NCBI GenBank assembly: GCA_044450465.1
Contig: JBIOJB010000140.1
Location: 1 to 5,627, forward strand
DNA: 5,627 bases
Source of the DNA: JBIOJB01 sp044450465
GTDB lineage: Bacteria; Chloroflexota; Dormibacteria; Dormibacterales; Dormibacteraceae
Reading direction: 5' to 3'
Part shown: piece by piece, positions 1-5,541 of the stretch
Layout: every line of letters begins with the position of its first letter
Position numbering within the stretch: the stretch's first letter is position 1
The notes under the pieces: model-generated
Seen by the model: only the letters and a program-made list of their open reading frames with translations
What the model was told of the DNA's origin: nothing
Database searches by the model: none
Program-made: the position numbers and the translations under genes

Positions 1-396
1 ACCCAACCCGAACACCTGGTACGGCACCCAGGGACCCACTCCTCCGCTCAGCAGCGCGGAGACCAGGATCGACAGGGCACCCGCCAGGAACCCGAACGAC
101 GTGCCGAACACGTACCCGGCACACAGCACGAGGAAGTAGATGGGGTTGAAACCGCCGATGCCCACGATGACCGTCAGCCGGAGCGCGGCGTCGATCGCGG
201 CAATCGCCGCCAGCAGCGCGACGGCACGCGAGTCGAGCTGGCGGGTGCCCGCCTCGACGAGAAAGAGGCCGCAGACGCAGGCCACCATCAGCGTCCAGGC
301 CGGGGTGTTGGCCGGGAGCCCGCTGCCGATGAAGGGCCAGCAGAAAAGAGCAAGGCCGGCCAGCGAGATGAGCCCGATCGGGAGGGCTTTGATCAC
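1..396 (-). CDS. ECF transporter S component (substrate-binding membrane subunit), probably cobalamin-specific; 3' end cut by window
   Basis: This is the first 132 codons of a hydrophobic membrane protein read on minus; the C-terminal part lies beyond base 1. It starts at GTG (396-394), which overlaps the EcfA stop as GTGA. A good GGAGGT ribosome site (402-407) lies just upstream. Hydrophobic stretches occur at about residues 5-23, 35-47, 58-80, 86-98 and 101-117. The segment from D69 to G132 carries S-component hallmarks: an IGGFNPIYF stretch (80-88), the GYVFGTSFGFLAGAL stretch (94-108), and SGGVGPWVPYQVFG (117-130). This pattern is typical of the predicted vitamin-uptake S components that include the CbrT group. 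S components bind the vitamin in the membrane and dock onto EcfT. The cobalamin assignment comes from the riboswitch at the head of the operon, not from residues diagnostic for the ligand. The family call is secure; the substrate is inferred. Confidence 0.88.
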   Translation of the reverse strand, partial: MIKALPIGLISLAGLALFCWPFIGSGLPANTPAWTLMVACVCGLFLVEAGTRQLDSRAVALLAAIAAIDAALRLTVIVGIGGFNPIYFLVLCAGYVFGTSFGFLAGALSILVSALLSGGVGPWVPYQVFGLG

Positions 397-1748
397 CGAC
401 CCACCTCCAGCGGCACTTGCTCGCGGACGGCTCCATCCGAGACGCAAAGGATCGTGTCCGCCAGTGCGCCCACCAGGTCGGCGTCGTGGGTGGCCAGCAC
501 GATGGCCGATCCGGCGTCGCGCAGCTTGGCCACGAGCTGAATCAGGGCATCGCGGGCTCGCGCGTCCATGCCCCGAGTCGGTTCGTCCAGCAGCACCAGC
601 GACGGTGTCCCCGCGAGCACGGCCGCAAGCGCGGCGCGCTGACGCTCGCCACAGGACAGATCCCGGGGGTAGCGATCCGCCACGGGCAGCAGGCCCAACG
701 CTTGCAGGATGACCTGTGGCGGTTCCGGGTCGCGCGCCCGCTCCAGCGTCAGCCTTACCTCGTCCATCAGGGTCGGCCGGTGCAGCAGCGCGGTCGGGTT
801 CTGCGGGAGATAGGCGATGCGCCCCGGCCTGCGCTCCACGCGACCGCTCTGCGGGGCGAGGCCTCCCGCGATGACCCTCAAAAGCGTCGTCTTCCCGCCT
901 CCATTTGGACCGCTGAGCACAACCACCTCACCGGCTCTACCCGCCGCGTCCACCCGCTCCAGGACGGTGCGATCGGCGAAACCGGCGCTGACGCCGCTGA
1001 GCGACCACGCCTCGGCGCCGACAGCCCCCTTGCGGACGGGTCTGGGCGCGGCTGCGGGTGGCATCCAATCTTCAGGCCGCACAACCTGCACCCGGGCCTC
1101 CGCGATATATAGAGCCGACCGCGCCGACGGCATCACGCGCTCGATGCGATGCTCGGCGATGACGACCGCGCGGCCGGCATGCGCCAGGCCGAGCGCGGCG
1201 GCGAGCACCATTTCCGCGCCGGCGGGATCGAGCTGCGAGGTGGGTTCGTCGAACGCGATGACCTGAGGCCGCATCGCTATCGCAGACGCGATCGCCACTC
1301 GCTGGCGCTCGCCACCGCTCAGCGTGGTCACGCGACGCCCAGCGAGGTGCTCGATGCCAGCAGAGCTAAGGGCCTCCTCGATGCGCGCCGGCATCTCCCG
1401 TGGGGTAAGGGCGACGTTCTCCAGCCCGAAGGCGACCTCGCGCTCCACAGAGTCATAGACGGTCTGCAGCTCTGGATCCTGGAAGACGAAGCCCACGATT
1501 CGGGCGAGCCGGCGCGTCGGTGTGCGGATGACGTCGTGGCCGGCCACCACGGCAGACCCGGCGATGCGGCCGCCGTGGAAGTGCGGCACCAGGCCGTTGA
1601 GCACTCGGAGCAAGGTCGACTTGCCACCGCCGGATGGACCCGACATCACGGTCAGTCCTTCTTCGATGGCGACCGTGACGCCCGACAGGGCGGGCGCCGC
1701 CCGGTTCGGATACCAATAAGTGAGGTCGGTCAGCTGCGCGATCGCCAC
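393..1748 (-). CDS. ecfA: ECF transporter ATPase, EcfA1-EcfA2 type fusion with two ABC domains
   Basis: This 451-residue cytoplasmic protein powers the ECF importer and carries two complete ABC ATPase domains in one chain. Domain 1: Walker A GPSGGGKST (37-45), Q-loop FQDPE (89-93), signature LSGGERQR (143-150), Walker B VIAFDEP (163-169) and switch His200. A linker follows at about 222-245. Domain 2: Walker A GPNGGGKTT (280-288), Q-loop Gln316 in YLPQNP, signature LSCGERQR (364-371, with Cys where Gly is usual), Walker B LVLLDEP (384-390) and switch His421. ECF modules normally use two ATPase subunits, so this chain can supply both. The frame stays open upstream to 2069, but that extension only mirrors EcfT coding sequence. 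The GTG at 1748 gives a normal EcfA N-terminus. It overlaps the end of ecfT by 19 bases with only a weak ribosome site, so translational coupling is likely. The stop overlaps the start of the S-component gene. Confidence 0.95.
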   Translation of the reverse strand: MAIAQLTDLTYWYPNRAAPALSGVTVAIEEGLTVMSGPSGGGKSTLLRVLNGLVPHFHGGRIAGSAVVAGHDVIRTPTRRLARIVGFVFQDPELQTVYDSVEREVAFGLENVALTPREMPARIEEALSSAGIEHLAGRRVTTLSGGERQRVAIASAIAMRPQVIAFDEPTSQLDPAGAEMVLAAALGLAHAGRAVVIAEHRIERVMPSARSALYIAEARVQVVRPEDWMPPAAAPRPVRKGAVGAEAWSLSGVSAGFADRTVLERVDAAGRAGEVVVLSGPNGGGKTTLLRVIAGGLAPQSGRVERRPGRIAYLPQNPTALLHRPTLMDEVRLTLERARDPEPPQVILQALGLLPVADRYPRDLSCGERQRAALAAVLAGTPSLVLLDEPTRGMDARARDALIQLVAKLRDAGSAIVLATHDADLVGALADTILCVSDGAVREQVPLEVGR

Positions 1749-2557
1749 AGCACCACCGGGGCGAAGAGGGGAAGACAGAGCGCGCAGACCCGTGGGTCGA
1801 TCGACGGAAGGTTCAGGCTGGGATAAGGCGCCCAGTCGGCGGCCCAGCCCAGGCCGTGCGCGAGCACGAACCCGGCTGCAGCCACCAGCGATGCGACCAG
1901 CAGGACGACGTCGGCGGGTCGCATGCCCGCGGTGCTCATGGAGGTGCGCCTCCCGGACCCGAAGCCGCGGGCCTCCATCGATTCGGCGAGCTGAATCGAA
2001 CCGTCGACGCTGGTCAGCACCACGGGCACAACTATTTCGGCCCAGGACCTGGGCCCTCGAGGCCGCCACCCCCGCAAGCGCTGCGCCTCGCCCACCTCGG
2101 CGAAGGATCGGGCCACGGTTGGCACGAGGTTGAGCGAGGCGGCGATAGCGGCCCCGGTGCGCGACAGGCCGGCCGGAAGCGCGTCCATCACCTCGTGGGT
2201 CTTGAGCATCAGCGACAGGGGTGCGGCCGCGACGATGGCGGCGGCGATGGTCGTCGCGCCGGATGCGCCGTATGCAAGAGCCTCAAGCGTGTAAGGCCCG
2301 CCGAGCCCTGGAATCTCGGGCGGCACGCTGAACAGGATCGTGTTCCCAAGATGCGCGGAAGCGAAGTTGAGCAACACGGCAAAACCGGCGATCAGCACGA
2401 CCCCGACCAACAGACCTCGCGCCCTGGCCAGGCCGACGCCGGCGGCGAGCGCGGCGAGCGCCGCCGCCAGCACCAGGACCTTGTACGCAGGGTTCGTGGT
2501 GAAGAGCACGATGAACAGGCACGCCAGAGACCACGCTGCCACTGCTCTGGCGTTCAC
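1730..2557 (-). CDS. ecfT: ECF transporter transmembrane subunit EcfT
   Basis: This 275-residue integral membrane protein is the scaffold that links the S component to the ATPase. Hydrophobic segments lie near residues 6-20, 25-43, 48-66, 100-118 and 219-240, with a further one at the C-terminus. The cytoplasmic coupling region shows the two short motifs expected in EcfT: EAQRLRG (157-163) and MEARGFG (194-200). Their arginines insert into grooves of the ATPase domains in known ECF structures. The start is GTG at 2557, nine bases after the stop of the lipoprotein gene. The ribosome site is weak, which suggests coupling to the gene before it. The 3' end overlaps ecfA by 19 bases. Length and motif layout match the family, and neighbours on both sides confirm the call. 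Substrate specificity does not reside in this subunit; cobalamin is inferred from the riboswitch. Confidence 0.93.
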   Translation of the reverse strand: MNARAVAAWSLACLFIVLFTTNPAYKVLVLAAALAALAAGVGLARARGLLVGVVLIAGFAVLLNFASAHLGNTILFSVPPEIPGLGGPYTLEALAYGASGATTIAAAIVAAAPLSLMLKTHEVMDALPAGLSRTGAAIAASLNLVPTVARSFAEVGEAQRLRGWRPRGPRSWAEIVVPVVLTSVDGSIQLAESMEARGFGSGRRTSMSTAGMRPADVVLLVASLVAAAGFVLAHGLGWAADWAPYPSLNLPSIDPRVCALCLPLFAPVVLWRSRS

Positions 2558-2566
2558 GCGCGAATC

Positions 2567-3058
2567 TCAGCTCTCGGCCGGCAGCGGAGGTGGGGAGGGC
2601 GAAGCATCGGTGGGCTGGACATAGCGCCAGCCGAGCGCTTCCTTGTCGCGCAGGGCAACCTGCGTGTAGCCGGTCTGAGCCACCGCCCAGGCGTTGTCAG
2701 TCTCCAGAAAGAGCGACCAGTAAGGCTGGTTCTGTGGGAGGCACTCGGTGTACTGCGCCGGCTCGTTGTCGATCTGGCATATGGCCTTGCCGAAGCTATA
2801 CGTCTGCGTCTGGTACTCGATGCCCGAGCTGTCCATCAGCGCCGACGCATCGATGGTGTCGGAAGTGAAGCCGACACATCGCTGAACGCTCGATCCCGAG
2901 AGATGCTGGACCACCACGTAAGCGTGGTGAGGGGCCGACGCATTGACACAGGCGGCTGAAGGATTGGCGGAGCCGGTGGCGGACGAGCTGCCGCACGACG
3001 TGACGGCGGTCAGAACCAAAGCCAGTGTCGCGCTGGCCCAAGCGAGATGCGTACGCAC
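2567..3058 (-). CDS. Secreted lipoprotein, DUF4430 / transcobalamin C-terminal-like; candidate corrinoid-binding accessory of the ECF transporter
   Basis: This 163-residue protein starts at GTG (3058) behind a strong GGAGGG ribosome site six bases upstream (3065-3070). Residues 1-21 are a lipoprotein signal peptide with lipobox VTSC, so Cys22 should be lipidated and the protein anchored outside the membrane. A Ser/Gly-rich linker follows (23-35). The folded part, about 44-148, shows the order seen in DUF4430-like proteins: a beta-rich start, AICQID (92-97), YWSLF (113-117), and a C-terminal LGWRY (142-146). Four cysteines beyond the lipobox (37, 61, 94, 106) could form two disulfides. The tail (149-163) is proline-rich. 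DUF4430 resembles the C-terminal beta domain of animal transcobalamin and intrinsic factor. Being first behind a cobalamin riboswitch and directly before ecfT supports a role in corrinoid capture. The family match is by pattern recognition; ligand binding is inference. Confidence 0.8.
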   Translation of the reverse strand: MRTHLAWASATLALVLTAVTSCGSSSATGSANPSAACVNASAPHHAYVVVQHLSGSSVQRCVGFTSDTIDASALMDSSGIEYQTQTYSFGKAICQIDNEPAQYTECLPQNQPYWSLFLETDNAWAVAQTGYTQVALRDKEALGWRYVQPTDASPSPPPLPAES

Positions 3059-3066
3059 GTGGATCC

Positions 3067-3119
3067 CTCCAGGCGGCCTGCCGATACCGAACGCGCCGCA
3101 GAAAGCCGGCCACCTGGAG
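3067..3119 (-). promoter_or_regulatory. Riboswitch expression platform: hairpin sequestering the ribosome binding site
   Basis: On minus, CTCCAGGTGGCC (3119-3108) can pair with GGCCGCCTGGAG (3078-3067). This makes a 12-bp stem with a single G-U pair and a 29-base loop. The 3' arm contains four bases of the GGAGGG ribosome site (3070-3065) of the lipoprotein gene, whose GTG lies six bases further on. There is no T-run after the stem, so it is not an intrinsic terminator. The arrangement implies control of translation initiation. ACCTG of the B12 box (3166-3162) could pair with CAGGT in the 5' arm (3116-3112) as a competing fold, but this five-base match is weak. Confidence 0.8.
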
Positions 3120-3154
3120 CTTCCGTGCCGTTGCGCGCGGACGGTTCGCCGTTC

Positions 3155-3300
3155 GGGCGTTCAGGTCTCCTGGCTCGCGGATCGCCGCCCTCGTCCACCT
3201 TCCCGAGGCGGTCCTCAGTGGTTGATTCGGACGCAGGCTCCCCGCTCACAGTTGCGCGACAGCTCCGGCATCACACCGGATTCCCTTGGTGCCCTGGGTG
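3155..3300 (-). promoter_or_regulatory. Cobalamin (adenosylcobalamin-type) riboswitch aptamer
   Basis: Read on minus, the region carries the conserved core of the cobalamin riboswitch in the right order. GGGAATCCGG is followed by a short loop and CCGGA (P3 stem, 3280-3264), then CGCAAC (3256-3251), CCACTG (3221-3216), GGGAAGGTGG (3204-3195), and the B12 box AGCCAGGAGACCTG (3175-3162). CAGG at 3296-3293 can pair with CCTG at 3165-3162 to close the P1 stem. The aptamer sits between the comB-like stop (3319) and the lipoprotein start (3058), in the same orientation as the transporter genes. By family knowledge it represses expression when cobalamin is abundant. The exact 5' and 3' limits are approximate. 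Confidence 0.95.
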
Positions 3301-3301
3301 A

Positions 3302-3307
3302 ATCTTA
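3302..3307 (-). promoter_or_regulatory. Possible -10 element for the riboswitch transcript
   Basis: TAAGAT on minus matches the TAnnnT pattern of a -10 box. It lies just outside the aptamer, so transcription would begin near its 5' end at about 3295. No convincing -35 hexamer is present at the usual spacing. Read-through from the comB-like gene is an equally possible source of the transcript. Confidence 0.3.
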
Positions 3308-3318
3308 GCGAGCAGCGG

Positions 3319-4017
3319 CTAACCCAGTTTGGTCAGGCTGTGGTAGCCAGGCCGGCGCGACACCGGCATCGCAAAAGAGAAGCGATCCGGGGCGAGGGCA
3401 AGCTCTAGATCGGTGGGCGGGAAGCCGGGCCACTCGCCGCGCGCCACGCGCCGGTACCGGTCGCTCCGTCGGAGCGGCTCGAGGAGCTCGTCGAGGTTCA
3501 CGCTGGTGCCGCGGACGATCCCCTCCATGTAGCGGGCGCAGGCGTGGTCTTCAGGATGGTCCGCGGACGCGACCAGGGTGAGCGTGGTCGGCTTCGTTAA
3601 CAGGCAGGCTTGCATGGTCGCCCGGGCGACGACCAGACTCGCCGCGAAGATGAATTTCTGCACGACGGCCGCCACCACGGGAGTGCCCGCGCTCGAGCGC
3701 TGGACGAGGATTCGGCCCTTCAGGTCCGTCCCACGGATCTGCGTCGGCGAGTTGCTGATCGGTATGCCGCTCACCGGCAACGCGCCTTCCTCGGCACACA
3801 GGACGGCGCCGGGGGTTGTTGCAGCCAGAGCGCGCGCCTCGGCCGTGGTCGGGACCAGGCGGCACTCGCGTGCGCCGCCGGCGAGCGCGTAGGCGCTCAC
3901 TGAGAACGACCGGAGCACATCGATGACGACCACCGTCCCCAGCGCCTGGCGGGCGCCGTCGAGGCCGGTGGCGTGGATGATCTCGAGGTCGGGATGCTGA
4001 AGCATCTCCGGCGGCAT
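3319..4017 (-). CDS. comB: ComB family protein (2-phosphosulfolactate phosphatase-like), variant active-site region
   Basis: This is a 232-residue protein with the length and layout of the ComB family, whose archaeal members dephosphorylate 2-phosphosulfolactate in coenzyme M synthesis. VVVIDVLRSFS (29-39) matches the conserved IDVLRASS block. CAEEG (74-78) followed by ISNSP (87-91) matches the GE...GNSP block. LVQRSSAGT (104-112) sits where classical members have TTNGT. The Thr/Asn of that motif are therefore replaced, a variation I associate with bacterial homologues. The true substrate is uncertain, since bacteria of this kind are not expected to make coenzyme M. The ATG at 4017 has no ribosome site upstream; leaderless translation is possible, or a start at Met5. 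The stop falls 18 bases before the cobalamin riboswitch, on the same strand. A functional link to B12 uptake is not shown. The family call is good; the reaction is tentative. Confidence 0.8.
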   Translation of the reverse strand: MPPEMLQHPDLEIIHATGLDGARQALGTVVVIDVLRSFSVSAYALAGGARECRLVPTTAEARALAATTPGAVLCAEEGALPVSGIPISNSPTQIRGTDLKGRILVQRSSAGTPVVAAVVQKFIFAASLVVARATMQACLLTKPTTLTLVASADHPEDHACARYMEGIVRGTSVNLDELLEPLRRSDRYRRVARGEWPGFPPTDLELALAPDRFSFAMPVSRRPGYHSLTKLG

Positions 4018-4028
4018 GATAGTCGCCA

Positions 4029-4373
4029 GTGTCGGGACCCGATCAGGGCGGATCGCCGCGTGCCTTCGGCTTCGAGCAGATCGCCGACGCCGGTTCGATG
4101 CGCGTGGTCGGCCTGCGCCTCGAGCCTGGGCAGCGCGTGCCGGAGCATCGAAACGCCATCCCGGTCGCGATGATCGTGACGGTGGGGCGACTTCGCTTCG
4201 ACGACGGGACCACCGCGGGCGAGGTCGTGGCCGGCGAGATGCTGCTCATCAATCCCGGCGAGCGGCACACGTATCACGCGGACCTCGAGACCTCCGCCTA
4301 CCTTGTGTTTGCCGGCCTGCCTGGGGTGCGAAGCCGACCCTGGACGCTGCGCCGTAAAGACTCCAAGCCTTAG
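4029..4373 (+). CDS. Small single-domain cupin protein
   Basis: This 114-residue protein has one cupin_2-like beta barrel. The first motif is GQRVPEHRN (34-42) with His40, but the second His and the Glu of the classical motif are not evident. The second motif is GEMLLINPGERHTYH (69-83) with His80 and possibly His83. The reduced ligand set makes metal binding plausible but unproven. Such stand-alone cupins can be enzymes or small-molecule-binding domains, and the sequence does not tell which. GTG at 4029 is the first start after an in-frame TAG at 4020 and has no clear ribosome site. ATG at 4098 is an alternative that would remove the first 23 residues and still keep the whole barrel. It is the only plus-strand gene here, divergent from the comB-like gene, and its stop overlaps the end of the minus-strand phosphatase gene. 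Confidence 0.75.
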   Translation: MSGPDQGGSPRAFGFEQIADAGSMRVVGLRLEPGQRVPEHRNAIPVAMIVTVGRLRFDDGTTAGEVVAGEMLLINPGERHTYHADLETSAYLVFAGLPGVRSRPWTLRRKDSKP

Positions 4374-4930
4374 GGCGAGTTCCACAGCTTGATGAGGCGA
4401 ACGCCCTCGTCGCTGAGGATGCTCAGGGTGGCGACGTCAAGCATCAGTCCGGCCGCTACGGAGATGCCAGCGCCGATCCAGGCGGCTCCTACCGCTCGGA
4501 GGATGTGGCCGTGGGCAAAGACGAGCACTCGTCCGCGGTCATGGTCCATTGAGTCGATGCACGCCTGGGCTCTCGAGTAGATCTGGGATGGCGACTCACC
4601 TCTTGGACAGCCATCCCGAAACAGCTCCCAGCCCGGGTTCGAATCGCGGATGGTCTGACTGGTGAGCCCTTCGTAGGCGCCGTAGTCGACCTCCCGGAGG
4701 GACGGGATGATCGTGGGGCTAGAGAAACCGGCGAGCTCGGCGGTGCGCCGGGCGCGCAGCAGCGGGCTGGAGTAGACGGCCTCGAAACGCAGCCCGGCCA
4801 GGCGCTTGCCGAGGGCCCAGGCCTTGGCCTCGCCGGCCGGGGTCAGGGGCAGGTCCGTGCTGCCCGTGTGCTGACCTGTGGCGCTCCACTCCGTCTCGCC
4901 ATGCCGGGCGAGGTAGATCTCCAGGGTCAG
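4370..4930 (-). CDS. Histidine phosphatase family protein (phosphoglycerate-mutase-like), probable CTG start
   Basis: Translation on minus gives a complete 186-residue histidine phosphatase. ARHGET (8-13) carries the phospho-accepting His10. SGQHTGxTD-like TGQHTGSTD (18-26) and PLTPAG (28-33) follow. SSPLLRARRTAE (54-65) carries the phosphate-binding Arg, LREVDYGAYEG (78-88) the acidic residue, and FAHGHILR (138-145) the second catalytic His140. No ATG, GTG or TTG lies near the N-terminus in this frame. The best start is CTG at 4930-4928, which overlaps the upstream TGA as CTGA and places the first beta strand (LEIYLARHG) correctly. A second CTG two codons later is an alternative. Translation is probably coupled to the zinc-ribbon gene. 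The QHTG motif resembles general sugar/acid phosphatases more than alpha-ribazole phosphatase (CobC), but CobC activity cannot be excluded. The stop TAA overlaps the convergent cupin stop. Domain call strong; substrate unknown. Confidence 0.88.
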   Translation of the reverse strand: MTLEIYLARHGETEWSATGQHTGSTDLPLTPAGEAKAWALGKRLAGLRFEAVYSSPLLRARRTAELAGFSSPTIIPSLREVDYGAYEGLTSQTIRDSNPGWELFRDGCPRGESPSQIYSRAQACIDSMDHDRGRVLVFAHGHILRAVGAAWIGAGISVAAGLMLDVATLSILSDEGVRLIKLWNSP

Positions 4931-5541
4931 GCGGGCTTGCCCATCATCTCGGGCCGGCCCGATCGCAACGATCGAGTGGCGCTCTCGAGAACAGCGCCGG
5001 CCCTGACTCGCTGGCCCGGCCGGATACAGACCAGGCCGACCGCCGCCTGACCGCCGACCTGGTGCAAGGCCTCGCTGACCGCAGCAAGCATTCGGCTGGC
5101 GGCATGAGCGGTTCCCGCCACGTCGGTGTCCGGAAGGATCGCCAGGATCTGGGGCGGTGTCCGGCTCATGACCCCTGGGGTATCGACGTCACGCACGGTG
5201 CCGGCGATGGCGGCGGCCATCGTCTTCAAAGCCTCATCCGCAGGCCCGGCTCCGTTGGCCTCGACCAGGACCACACCGAGATTGCGCTGGTATCGGTGGG
5301 CTCTCGCCAGCTCGTCCTCGAGCACAGGCCGCACAAAGCGCTCGTTGAAGAGCCCCGTCGAGCGGTCGACGATGTGGAGCGGCTCGGCATGCGGGTCGTC
5401 CGCCTTGACACCACAGTTTGGACAGAAGACTGCGCCAAGTGGCAGGGGTGTACCACACGCCTGGCAGTTCTGCACTTCCGGCCTCCGGCGGAGGAAGTCG
5501 CCAATCGGCATTCGGTAAAGCCTATCAGTCGTGCTTGGCAT
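4927..5541 (-). CDS. Zinc-ribbon protein with degenerate GGDEF-like domain
   Basis: This is a 204-residue soluble protein. Residues 26-43 form a zinc ribbon, CQACG...FCPNCG, with ligands Cys26, Cys29, Cys40 and Cys43. Residues 56-150 follow the GGDEF (diguanylate cyclase) pattern: VDRSTGLFNERF (58-69) corresponds to the DxLTGLxNRR block, then ELARAHRYQR (77-86), and LAILPDTD (133-140) corresponds to the FxxLLPxTD block. The catalytic signature between them is lost: TPPQI (128-132) stands where GGDEF should be, and the substrate loop around 94-103 is shortened. Cyclic-di-GMP synthesis is therefore not expected; a binding, scaffold or sensory role is more likely. ATG at 5541 is taken as the start, with an AAGAGG about 11 bases upstream; Met11 is an alternative. 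Its stop overlaps the start of the histidine phosphatase gene, so the two are probably cotranslated. Confidence 0.8.
   Translation of the reverse strand: MPSTTDRLYRMPIGDFLRRRPEVQNCQACGTPLPLGAVFCPNCGVKADDPHAEPLHIVDRSTGLFNERFVRPVLEDELARAHRYQRNLGVVLVEANGAGPADEALKTMAAAIAGTVRDVDTPGVMSRTPPQILAILPDTDVAGTAHAASRMLAAVSEALHQVGGQAAVGLVCIRPGQRVRAGAVLESATRSLRSGRPEMMGKPA

Noticed and set aside
140..1826. Long plus-strand open frames opposite the S component and EcfA genes
   Set aside because: They are arginine/alanine-rich mirror frames of GC-rich coding DNA, with no recognisable domain.
1749..2069. N-terminal extension of the EcfA reading frame up to 2069
   Set aside because: It lies inside ecfT, is arginine-rich and low in sequence sense, and the ATPase fold begins normally at the GTG at 1748.
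1856..2959. 367-codon plus-strand frame opposite ecfT and the lipoprotein gene
   Set aside because: It shows glycine/histidine/arginine-rich shadow composition; the minus frames have clear family motifs and ribosome sites.
3067..3119. The leader hairpin as an intrinsic terminator
   Set aside because: No T-run follows the stem on minus, and the 3' arm overlaps the ribosome binding site, which fits translational control.
3897..4385. Minus-strand frame across the cupin gene and start of the comB-like gene
   Set aside because: No domain is recognisable, and it conflicts with the well-supported cupin and ComB frames.
4370..4930. Histidine phosphatase as alpha-ribazole phosphatase (CobC) of the B12 pathway
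   Set aside because: The QHTG-type motif resembles general phosphatases, and the gene is separated from the B12 operon by two genes and not behind the riboswitch. The possibility remains open but unsupported.
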